In this document: piece by piece, positions 54,739 to 64,000 of the stretch
Position numbering within the stretch: the stretch's first letter is position 1
Layout: each line of letters starts with the position of its first letter
Assembly: GCA_900188575.1 (NCBI GenBank)
Contig: FYEU01000314.1
Location: 682,001-746,000, forward strand
Direction of reading: 5' to 3'
DNA: 64,000 nucleotides
Source: Geosmithia putterillii
Taxonomy: Eukaryota > Ascomycota > Sordariomycetes > Hypocreales > Bionectriaceae
The notes under the pieces: model-generated
What the model saw: the letters and a program-made list of their open reading frames with translations, nothing else
Databases searched by the model: none
Told to the model about the DNA's origin: nothing
Position numbers and translations under genes: made by a program

Positions 54739-57689
54739 TGTTCAATTCCAGTTCACACAGATGTGAAGCACCGAGTATACCAGTAGTATGGAAGGATGGA
54801 GGGGGTTGTGGCAAAGGGATGGGAGGGAATGACCGGGGGCAAATCACTATTTATCAGGCTGTCGCATTGGAAGGGAAACCACTATCAGGCCATGGTGGTT
54901 CATGCGCGGCATAGTCCAGACAGGGAAATCTAGAACCCGATAAGAAGGCCGTACGGCCTCCTCACTGGTGAGTTTGTGACTCGGTGCCTGCTATCTCGAT
55001 TGGACTATCCGTCGCTGGCCTGGGGGCCGGTCGAGTGGAGTTACCAAGTACATGGGGTGGGAACCTAGGGAAACAACGTGCGGTTAGGTTTCCCCAAAGA
55101 GTCTAGACCCCACGCACTTGGTTTCGAGCAGACCAATTGCCGGGCCGCAAAAGAGGATAACGACCAGGTCATCTTATCGGATAAAACTTGCAACTTCCTC
55201 CAACAATCGAAGAGGTGGTCCGTCCTGGATAAGAATGGAGAACGCCTATGGAGTACGTACGTATTTAAACATGCTCTCAATTCCGGACTTTTCTTAGTAC
55301 GCGCGCCGGCCCACCTAGCTAGACGAATAGTCCTGACTCTATCGCAGGCCCGCCGTATAAGAAAAAGAGTAAGAGACAGAAACCATCCGAGTATACATGT
55401 AGCTTCCCCGGATGCTTCAGGGACGCAGGGCTGCAAATGTGACACCCGGGTATGAGTAATGACTCGGCAGGTGGCGTCTTGGCTACAGAAACGTCAGACT
55501 TCCCGGGTGCTGGTTGAAGAGATTCTTGGCAAGGACGGCTGTGTCCGCGGGACGGCAATTGGCTAGGAACTTGGAACAATCGTATGACGGGGGAAGAATA
55601 CTGCGACACGCATACGAGTGCATCCAAGTGTCATGGGCCGTGCGCAACCTGTAAGTAGAACGGTCCGAAACTCCCCCCTTCCCTTTCTTGAGAGTTCTGC
55701 GGCTCGTCGGGCATGTCATGTCCGCATCTCGCCCCCGTTGAGCGAGTAGTGCTCTGAAATATGGGGCTGCGCGGTGCACGGTCGCGCCTCCAGATAACAT
55801 GCTATGCCAAGCAGGAGGGGTCAAGATAACCTTTTTTCCTGTTTTTGCGCACTAGTCCTCACGCCTTGACGCCCTTGTTCTGTCCAGTCTTCTGGTGTTT
55901 TTTGTCCTGGGAAATGAGAGCACATCTTTTCCGCATACGAATGTAACGTGATTCTGTTGTACATGTATGGTTTCATGCGCTGATCCTGAGAGGTTGTTGT
56001 TGAGGCGGATAAACGGGGTTCCGTCTCCTCACCCTGCAATCCGATTGATAAAGAGTTCCCTCCCACTCACTCGGTCCAATTGAGGCTCCGCGAAAAGTGA
56101 AACCTTGGCTTTTAGGTTTTCAACTGCCTGCCCCCCCTCCATTTGGACTGCCGTTCTAGAAGTTCTGCGAGAAATGGAGGCGCAATCCTCGTATGCCTCC
56201 CTCTATCTGAGTCTATCGCACACCACGAGTAATAATACTCCAGTATTCCCTATGTACGGTCGTCGATATCCGTCGCCCCCTGTTTCCCCGCATGTCTGGT
56301 GGAAATCTGTTACCTAATACCCCAGGTTCGAGGCCGGCGAGAGCCACCAATTTACGTACGAGAAATGCCAACGGGCGATTCTATATAGTGGAGCTCTATC
56401 CTGCTGAGCAGAAAAAAGGGGGCCCAGATCAGAGCGCAATGACGCCTCGCGGTTTGGACCTTGGACGACTCCATTTTCACAGTTGTGCCACCGGGCGCCA
56501 CTCGCGCTTATGGAGTTATATTGAGCTTGAGTTGATCATGTGGTCTGTTTGAGGAAGTCATGTCCACTGTCCAGGGATAAGGGAGATGAAATTGAGTTGT
56601 CAATTCGGTGTTCAATTCTAGTTGTCGCTAAGCTACCCGGTAGTAGATTACTTTGGTTCGAGGGTATGTCTACGCCCAACGTTCAATCGTGGAAAATATG
56701 AAGCCAGGATGTTGAAGATACCTTTGTTTAATACTAGAGAAGAATGTTACACCGGTAAGTTTACGCTTCATCGAGTAAAGTACATTTTGTACGTGCTTGT
56801 AGGTGGCACAACCTTGTATGAAATACATGCCCGTTTCGGATTGGAACCCAATTCTCTTTGGCTGAAGAGAAGGTAGGTTCAAGCCACCAGTTTTGTATAA
56901 TGATCTACAATCAAGTTTCTTCCATGAAGAAAAAACAAGAGAAACCAAGAAAATACAGAAGATGGTCTATGGAATGGTTTTGTGATGTGAAGATTACGAA
57001 AGAAGTATATCCCAGTTGAAGAATCACTCACCTGTCACTGGTGTGTCCGTCATGATATATGCTATAGTAGATTGAATCTGGTTCTAATCCATTAGAATTG
57101 TCAAAGTAGTTCAAGTTTCGAAACTAATCGAAATTGTCAAAGTATCTCAGGTTGTTGACCTGTCTGGTCGCAACCCCCGAGCGGCTGGCGGTTAGTCGGC
57201 CCATCCCTTCGGGATGGGGACTGTGCTTTTAATCATGGCCGATCTTGTATCCAGGGGGAGGCAACAAGTCTGTCCATGATCCCCTGAAATCCTCCCATTG
57301 CCTTGCATCCATCCCAACACCTTTCTCCCCCACCCATCCTCCGCATACACAACCACCACTCCATTCTGGCACTCTTTCCAAAATCCAGGGTAGAGTCCCG
57401 GTACGACAATCCTCCCATCTAGTCCAACAAGGAGTCGTAAAACGCCCGTGTCAATGCCCTGAGAGAGACTGTGCTTCAGGGCAGACATGCTGGGCTCCTG
57501 CGGTTCCAATGCCTTGCTGTGCAGACCAGGCCCCAGGAACCAACCTGGGGCACTTTCTCCGGAATGTCTTCCCAAAATTCCATAGACATTGAATCCGGAG
57601 GGTCCAGGGCTACCCAAGAGAACCCGGCGAGCAACGATTCGGGTTGACAGGTGTGGCGCGGAAGTCGCCCGGTCAAGCCCCGCCCGGCG
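54739..57689. other. Gene-poor region, left part
   Basis: About 3 kb with no gene supported. Frames at 55065-55455 and 55483-56066 overlap on both strands without domains. Between about 56600 and 57150 the sequence is AT-rich with near-repeats of ATTGTCAAAGTA (57097, 57130), possibly a decayed element. A small perfect hairpin (CCCATCCCTTCGGGATGGG) is at 57199-57217. I found no tRNA in spite of a GGTTCGAGGC string near 56325. Confidence 0.45.
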
Positions 57690-58800
57690 CGGACCTGCCC
57701 CTCAGATGACCCCCAGTTTTTCTACCCAGGGGCCATGTTGGGCTGCCCCCAGGTTTCTCGGCGACCAATGCTCCTTCGGCATCCCGGATATGCCGTAGAA
57801 GTCGTCCGGCCAAGATTCGGAGGGCGAGGACCTGCCCTTCCGGGAATCCCCCAGTTTCTAACTCAGGGGCCATGTTGGGCTGCCCTAAGGTGTCTCCGGC
57901 CATAATCTCGCGGCAGCCCGGGTACCGCAAAAGCCCTTCCTCCAAGCCGGGACGGACCAGCCCTTCCGGAGCAGACCGAGTTTCCTCCGGCCCCAACTTC
58001 TTGCTGCAGCCGGGCTATCCCGGAGAAGTCGTCCGATCCCGGCCAAGCCCCACACGGGGCGGACCAGCCCGTGCGGGGATCCCCCAGTTTCCAACCCGGG
58101 AGTCCAACTTCTTGATGTACTCGGTTCTCTTGGGCGCCAAAGACTGGGTCCTCCTGGATATACCGCAGCAATCGTCCGTCCATGTCGGGATAGCCCAGCC
58201 CCTCTGGGCATCTTCTCGGATCTCCAATCCCCCACTCATGTGGTCGAAGCCGGCTTGTATCGAGAACCCATCCGACCATTCTTCCTCCGGGGCGGACCAG
58301 CCCGCTCCCGGTATCGCCGCAGCGTTCCAATTCCGGCACGATGCGGCCGAACCTGGCCTGTACCGGAGAACCCATCCGACCATTCTTCCTCTGGGGCGGA
58401 CCGGCCCACTCCCGGTATCGCCGCAGCGTTCCAACTGCGGTGGGAGCCTGTCCTGCTGGACGGGACATGGCGTCCGACCAGTCTTCCACCGGGGAGGACC
58501 AGCCCCTCCAGAGCTCCCTCCAGCTTCCAAACGCCGGCACCAGATTGTCGCTGGATCCGGCCTATATTGTGCTGGAGATTCATGCGACCATGCTTCACCC
58601 GGGGCGGATCGGGCCCTCTCGAAATCTCCCCAGTGCTCCAACTCGTGGGGTATTGTCGTTGGACCCGACATACAATGGGGGATTCATCCGAGCGCTGCCC
58701 CAGCCCCTCAGTGCACCCCCCGGTTTCCAACTGTGGAACGGTGCGGTTGGACCCGGCGTACACTGGGGGATTCATCCGAGCGCTGCCCCGGGCACATGGT
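57690..58800. repeat. Degenerate GC-rich satellite, about ten units of 93-133 bp
   Basis: A recurring phrase of the form GGGGCGGACCAGCCC followed by CCCAG/GCAG..TTCCAAC appears near 57689, 57825, 57951, 58058, 58190, 58290, 58395, 58493, 58601 and 58693, so unit length drifts between about 93 and 133 bp. The first two units share a further 40-bp phrase (CAGGGGCCATGTTGGGCTGC). Two others share CCGACCATTCTTCCTC and CCCGGTATCGCCGCAGCG. The last two share GGGGGATTCATCCGAGCGCT. Long open frames occur on both strands because the repeat is GC-rich, but none has protein-like composition. The low identity between units suggests an old array. Confidence 0.75.
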
Positions 58801-59895
58801 CAGGGGATTGCCTTGCCCTGCCTGTTTGATTTAATGTTAGCGTTGTCAAGAGGAAGAGGATACTTTTAGGGTCAGGATGGGACGGGTATAGCTTACATGT
58901 ACCCCTGCAGCGGGTTATTTCCCCGATTTCCTCCCTGGTAATCAGCGCAGCCATGCCGATGGACTGTGTTCCCGTCGAGCTGAGCCCAGGATCTGACCAG
59001 AGTTGGAGTCACCTCGAGGTCTTCAATCTCTGCTCGGACTGTTGGCCCGTCGAGACACATCCACCAAGCTGCTGCTGATAACCCCCCCAGCCCGGATTGA
59101 TGGCTGTTGTGTAGATGTTGGTTTTCCTCTGTAATGATGTTGTGTGTTGGGAGAAGAAGAACGAGGTTGAGGACGGGGCTTGGGGCCCCTTTATAGGTGA
59201 AATATGGCCTGGAAGATGAGTAAATCTAGAGGTGTCCAGGTAGTGAATGGGTGATGTCTTGTGGGGGTATGCGTAATAGATTCACTACCCCTGTCTCCTT
59301 TCTAGAGTGATTAGTTTCCCGGAGCACGTATGAGGGACTGGGTAGAATCACGTACATGAGCATGGCACTCAGAGGGGAAGCAGAACAGCTGGGACACACA
59401 TTCACTGTCACATACGACCACTGGTGAGCCTCATAGTCAGGGGACCTCCCTCGGGGGCTCCTACCAGCAGACTCAGAGGGTCACGTCGGATGTGGGATCC
59501 GTCATTCCTGTACATGTAGATTGGTCTCTTCGTCGTCGCTCTACCTTAGATCGTGGCCCCTGCGCGTGACCTTTTGTGATGTCCATTCGCCAGTTCTATC
59601 AGTGTCCACAGTCTCCCTCTCACGTGCCTCCCTGACTCGGTAACTATCACTACATGTATGCAAGTGAAACAGAGTAAGGCGAGGTCGATGATCAACTTGT
59701 AGTCGTGTAGCCAATGATTTACACTCTGCCTCTTACCATATTTCCTATGTCAATGCTGCCTGTGACAGCGTTTTTGAAGGCCCCCAGTTTCGAGCAAGGC
59801 GGTATTCCTTCTCTTAGTACCGGTGTCCCAGCTGTGATTGTTCATGTACATCTCCATTCAAGTAGAGTAGACACATTGAACGCAAACTCCATGTA
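58801..59895. other. Gene-poor region, right part
   Basis: No gene is supported between the satellite and the 3' end of the alcohol dehydrogenase. Short frames only. Confidence 0.5.
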
Positions 59896-61026
59896 TTATA
59901 GCCCCTCCGCGAGCTTCACCACGATCCTCCCCTTGAACGCCCTATCCTCGTAAATCGCATTGATCTCCGGAATCTGCTCAAACGACAGAACCGTGAGATG
60001 TGACTCCACCCGTGCCGCCTGCACCACCTCCATCATACGCTCCACCTCCGCCCGGCTGGTGACATAACTTCCCCTAATATTCAACTCCCTGAACGCCAAT
60101 GTTTCCGGGTCAAACTGCCACGGCTCCGACGGAATCCCCAGAACAGCCATGGTGCCCCCGATCCTCAGAGTCGTGAGCACCCATCGATTTCCCGGGATCG
60201 AGTCAGTTGGCACGACAGCTGCCGCGACGCCCTCCCCATCCGTGAACTTCATAATGGCCTCTGTGGCGCCCTGCGTGTCCGACGAGTCAACAACAAGATC
60301 GGGTCTCAAATCCTCATTCGCCACATCATCTGCCAGCTGCCGCCCCGCCTCGCGGCTGTCGACAGCCACAGTACGGAACCCGAGCGCCTTGGCGAACTGC
60401 ACACCCAGATGGCCGAGGCCACCTATTCCCACCACGGCGATCGTCTCGCCCCGCTCCAGACCGGCCGTCGCCTTGATCAGGGATCCCCAGATCGTGGCAC
60501 CCGCACAGGTTAGTGGCGCGGCCTGCTCAAATGATACCCCGTCCGGAAGACGGAAGGTCGTCTCCGGATCAGCGGATAGGTAGTCGGCGAAGGCGCCGTC
60601 CTGGAGGAATCCTCCCATCTCGCGGTCGTCGCAGAATCGCGGGTCTGGCTTACTGCTAGATGCGCTTCTACCACCCTTCTTGATCTGGAGCTTGCATCCC
60701 GTGCAGCTTCCACACGAGTGCTTAAAGTTGAGGACGCCGACTCTGTCGCCGACACGGAAGGAGCCCTTGTATCCTGGGCCCAGACGGGCCACTACACCTG
60801 CCGCCTCGTGCGAGGGGATCAGACCGATGGGGGATGGTCGGGTGTACAGGCCCTGCATGGCCTGGTGGTCTGAGTGGCAGAAACCGGCAGCGCATACTCG
60901 GACGAGGATGTCGGTGTCCCCGAGGGGCGGGAGCGGTCGCTCACCGAGAGCGTAAGGCTTTCTGTACTGCGAGAGGTGGTGTAAGTGGACTAAACTGGGC
61001 TGTGTCGGTCGGGATGTCATATTCAT
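59896..61026 (-). CDS. Zinc-dependent alcohol dehydrogenase (medium-chain family)
   Basis: Single exon, 376 aa from the ATG at 61026; another ATG two codons later (61020) is equally good, and an upstream one at 61188 would add residues not seen in the family. The catalytic zinc region is CAAGFCHSDHQAMQG, with the usual GHE reading SHE in GLIPSHEAAGVV. Structural-zinc cysteines are present as CGSCTGCK plus a later Cys (PDPRFCDD), separated by an unusually long Lys/Ser-rich loop. The NAD(P) Rossmann motif is VVGIGGLGHLGVQFAKALG. Such enzymes oxidise primary alcohols or reduce aldehydes in the cytosol. It is divergent from the amino-acid transporter, and alcohols arise from amino-acid breakdown (Ehrlich pathway), but that link is inference. 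Confidence 0.88.
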   Translation of the reverse strand: MNMTSRPTQPSLVHLHHLSQYRKPYALGERPLPPLGDTDILVRVCAAGFCHSDHQAMQGLYTRPSPIGLIPSHEAAGVVARLGPGYKGSFRVGDRVGVLNFKHSCGSCTGCKLQIKKGGRSASSSKPDPRFCDDREMGGFLQDGAFADYLSADPETTFRLPDGVSFEQAAPLTCAGATIWGSLIKATAGLERGETIAVVGIGGLGHLGVQFAKALGFRTVAVDSREAGRQLADDVANEDLRPDLVVDSSDTQGATEAIMKFTDGEGVAAAVVPTDSIPGNRWVLTTLRIGGTMAVLGIPSEPWQFDPETLAFRELNIRGSYVTSRAEVERMMEVVQAARVESHLTVLSFEQIPEINAIYEDRAFKGRIVVKLAEGL

Positions 61027-62027
61027 ACCTCTCCAATGTACGCTGCCCTCATGACCGAGGGGAGGTAGTCGGTCATGGCTGTTGTCTTGAATAGAGAAGA
61101 TTATGAAAAGTGTTTGTCTTGCCGTGATCCCTATCGTGACATGACAGTGTTGTATGCATGGCGAGTGAGGGGTATATGTACCTGCCATGGAGATTGTTGC
61201 CTTGAAATAGGTGGGACATTACGTACATGCATCATGTCGACTTGGAGACTATATACATTAGATGTATTCAAGAATATTGGGCCGCGGCCGTCACCAAGTT
61301 CCAGCTCTGTTGTGTTGCTCCGTTGCATCAGGCAGTTGCCCCACCCTGCGCCGGTCGGTGGGTCCTCCGTCGGCAGTTGTCGGCGGATCACGGGCGTGGA
61401 CGGCGGTTGATAAGCGTCGGGGACGTATCGGCGTCGGCGGTTGATGGCCGTCGACGGCCGACGACAATCGAGGGGACCGCATGTAGATTACATAAAACCA
61501 CATTCTCACATTGTTGTCTGATCAATGTCTGTATATGTCCTAATACATTCAAAGCTATCGAAGGCACAAACTTGCCCGACGTTATCAACAGCATCGCGAG
61601 GCACTTATCATAAGATCGTACTGAATACGGAAGGGAGCTCCATCATCCATTTCCGTAATATATCCACAGTACTCCATAGACGTGCCGTCTATGCTCCACT
61701 TCCCTTGCATGTTTATATGTACCGGTCCCCCGGATTCTGGTTCATGAGCCTAATCTACGAAGTGGATGGCCATTGTTGGCTCTGTATAGATAAGCCATTA
61801 TGAGAAGCGGGCGAAGGCTGTATTGTATCAACTGGAAGGGTTTCGTATCTATGAAGATGTGGGGGGGGGTTGAGGAGGATGTCTACACGTTCGCTCTGCC
61901 ATATGATGAGCATAAGAGGCTGTGATCCGTTCTCAGCAAATCCATCCATGGTTCCTCTCCATTATCCAAGCTTCATAACCAATCAATTGAACCCCCCTGC
62001 ATCCTCACAGAGGTGCAATCCAACAAC
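61027..62027. promoter_or_regulatory. Divergent intergenic region between ADH and the Mtr-type transporter
   Basis: No gene is supported over about 1 kb. GTCGGCGG/CGGCGG-rich sequence sits at 61365-61460 and a G-run at 61861-61870. CATCCTCACAG just before 62012 could be the acceptor of a 5' UTR intron of the transporter gene, but the donor was not found. Confidence 0.5.
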
Positions 62028-63512
62028 ATGGCCGAGAAGAAAGACGAAGCCATCACGCCAGCCCCGTACCCCGACAGCACGGGCGGCAATAGCATCGAAG
62101 CCGGCAAGCTCGACGACCCCTCGGCCAACCAATTCGAAGTCTTCAAAACCGGCGAAGGCACCGTCGAGTTCCGCACAGTAGGCTGGGTCCACGCCTCGGT
62201 CATCTTCCTCAAGATCATCTTCGCGACGGGCGTCATGACCCTCCCATCAGCCATGTACGTCCTCGGAGCACTGCCAGGGGCCATCAACATCCTCGGCTGG
62301 CAAGGTCTAAACACATACTGCGCCATCATCCAGGGTAACTTCCGCAACCGGCACGCCGGGTGCCATTCCATCGCCGATATGGCCGACGTTGTTGGCGGTC
62401 CCTGGCTCCGGGAGATCACGGGCGTGCTGTTCCTCGTCACGTACGCGATTGTCGGCGCCTCGGGGATCTTCGGCTCGTCTGTCGCCCTGAATGCCTTGTC
62501 TGGACACTCACTGTGCACCAACTCGTTTACCCTGATTGCTAGTGCCATGGTATTTGTTCTGGCTAGTGCGCGCAAGTTTGAGAAGATTGCCTGGTTGACC
62601 TGGGCGGGGTTTATATCCGTCTATGCTGCTGTTTTTATTGTCGTGTAAGCACATTCCCACTTGTTACCAACGGTAAAAGAAGAACGGGTTTGTCTAACTA
62701 GAGTGATGTACAGCATCGGAGTCACAACGAGAGACCGCCCTGCTGCAGCTCCCCAGACTGGCGACTTTGATCTAGGGTACCGTGTTATCGGCCACCCCGA
62801 CTTCGTTACGGGCATCACATCCGTGGCCACCATCTTTGCCTCGGGCACGGGGACATCCGCCTTCCTGCCCGTCATGTCCGAGATGCGCCATCCGCGCGAC
62901 TACAACAAGGCCGTCTACGTGTGCATGGGCATCGCGACGTCGTCGTACCTGGCCTTCTCGCTGGTTGTGTACCGCTGGTGCGGCAAGTGGGTTGCCTCGC
63001 CATCACTGGGCAGCGCCGGGGAGACCTTGAAGAAGGCGGCGTATGGCGTGGGTATTCTCGGTCTTCTCGTCAGTGCGTGTCTGTTTATCCACGTCGCGGC
63101 CAAGTACCTGTTTGTGCGCATCCTGCGACGATCGCGCCACCTGCAGAGCAACAGTATTGTCCACTGGTCTGTTTGGCTTGCTTGCACCTTGTTCATGACC
63201 GCTTTTGGGTACTTGCTGGCCTCAGGTATTCCAATCTTCAACTATCTGCTTGCTCTTGCTGGGACTTTGACATTTGGTCCCCTTGCTCTTGGAATTCCTG
63301 GCTACCTGTGGATATTTGATCACCAGCACTATCGCACGTCGGAGAAGGTCTGGCAGAAAGCGGTGTACTACCTCAACTGGCTTATGGTGGCCTTGGCTGT
63401 CTTTCTCACTATTGGTGGCACGTACGGCGTTATCCAGAGTGTGATTGATGCGTATGCTAGTGGTGAGATTGGTGGCGCTTTTTCCTGTGCAGACAACAGC
63501 AACTCGTCTTAG
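62028..63512 (+). CDS. Neutral/aromatic amino acid transporter (Mtr-type, AAAP family)
   Basis: Two exons (62028-62644, 62714-63512), 471 aa with about 11 predicted membrane helices. Marks are RTVGWVHASVIFLKIIFATGVMTLPSAMYVLG in helix 1, SIADMADVVGGPWLREITGVLFL, IFASGTGTSAFLPVMSEMRHPRDYNKAVYVCMG, FIHVAAKYLFVRILRRSRHLQ and a C-terminal GGTYGVIQSVIDAYASGEIGGAFSCADNS. This matches Neurospora Mtr and its relatives, proton-driven carriers of neutral and aromatic amino acids in the plasma membrane. The start at 62028 is the first ATG in frame (CAACAACATGG). The single intron has a clean GTAAGC donor and CAG acceptor. Divergent from the alcohol dehydrogenase. Confidence 0.9.
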
Positions 63513-64000
63513 TTTCTATAATGGTTGGTAGATAGATACATACTTCGTTTTTGGGAATACCTTTTATGTTTACGTTCAATAGTTTAGAGCCACGGTCGTC
63601 GTGATCATTACCCATGTTGATTGTGCAGTGTCATTTATAGAGCCCGTAGACGCTATATACTTGATGAAGGGTTGAAGATGATGTATGTGCAACTGGATTG
63701 GCTTGTGTGACATTGACCTGTCACCCCACGTTTGGCTAGCCAGCCGTTGTGATATGCCATATTACTGGCGTCCGCTTGATGGATGGTCCAAGATGGATAC
63801 GAACTGGAGTGACGTCGTAAGACCTCGTCTGATTCGGGGGCGCGAGCTGCGTATGGCTAAATGAAGGAGTGGGACGGGCGAAAGGAAAGAGAAGCCACTG
63901 TGCAATCACGTCGTGTTTAAATACGTGGACAACCTGTAATATGGTAATGCGGCTTTATTCGTATCATTCTAGCTATCTCGTTGGATACGGCAATCGGTGT
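63513..64000. other. 3' flank at the window edge
   Basis: No gene seen; the window ends before any further reading frame of note. Confidence 0.5.

Noticed and set aside
56320..56360. Possible tRNA from the GGTTCGAGGC string
   Set aside because: No acceptor stem or anticodon arm can be paired around it.
57872..58834. 320-residue frame in the satellite
   Set aside because: Open frames occur on both strands over the same GC-rich repeat, with Pro/Ser/Arg-rich content and no domain.

Overview
The window is nuclear DNA of a filamentous ascomycete (Pezizomycotina). Genes carry short introns with GT...AG ends and CTAAC/CTGAC-like branch points, starts lack Shine-Dalgarno sites, coding DNA is GC-rich and strongly C-ending, and the protein set is fungal (tandem Zn2Cys6 factor, Ase1, Irs4, Pex11C-type peroxin, Dal5/Tna1-type MFS carriers, a patatin-NB-ARC-TPR receptor, Mtr-type amino acid carrier). 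A Sordariomycete such as a hypocrealean or related fungus fits best, but the species cannot be fixed from sequence alone.

Layout. 0-31 kb is mostly conserved genes: tRNA-Asp(GUC), a transcription factor with two complete Zn2Cys6 clusters, the spindle-midzone bundler Ase1, an O-methyltransferase, Irs4 (EH domain, preceded by a chain of overlapping uORFs), an arylsulfotransferase-like membrane protein, an MFS carrier, a GMC oxidoreductase fused to an alpha/beta hydrolase, a hemerythrin-domain protein and a PEX11C-type peroxin. 31-46 kb is more accessory: an unrecognised, frame-broken fragment, a BTB protein, an NmrA/isoflavone-reductase-like enzyme, a membrane-anchored lectin-like propeller, a 4.5 kb stretch with no convincing gene, a small coiled-coil protein with its own TATA box, and a HAD hydrolase divergent from an MFS carrier. 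48-53 kb holds a large NLR-type protein (patatin, NB-ARC, TPR) whose patatin nucleophile serine reads as glycine, convergent with an amino acid permease. 54.7-59.9 kb is gene-poor and contains a degenerate ~100-130 bp GC-rich satellite. 60-63.5 kb has a zinc alcohol dehydrogenase divergent from an Mtr-type amino acid transporter.

How it fits together. No polyketide or peptide synthase is present, so this is not a classical secondary-metabolite cluster. The right half is enriched in transport, redox and self/non-self recognition functions. Several genes are paired head to head (O-methyltransferase/Irs4, GMC fusion/hemerythrin, HAD/MFS, ADH/Mtr) and may share promoters.

Most notable: two introns in unrelated genes (transcription factor and MFS) begin with the same poly-T plus CCTCGC..CGCTCG cassette directly after the 5' splice donor. 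The same core is found tandemly in the O-methyltransferase 3' flank and once downstream of irs4. This could be an introner-like or GC-hairpin mobile repeat. All gene models were built by hand from frame and splice-site consistency; every multi-exon model given here closes to a whole number of codons.
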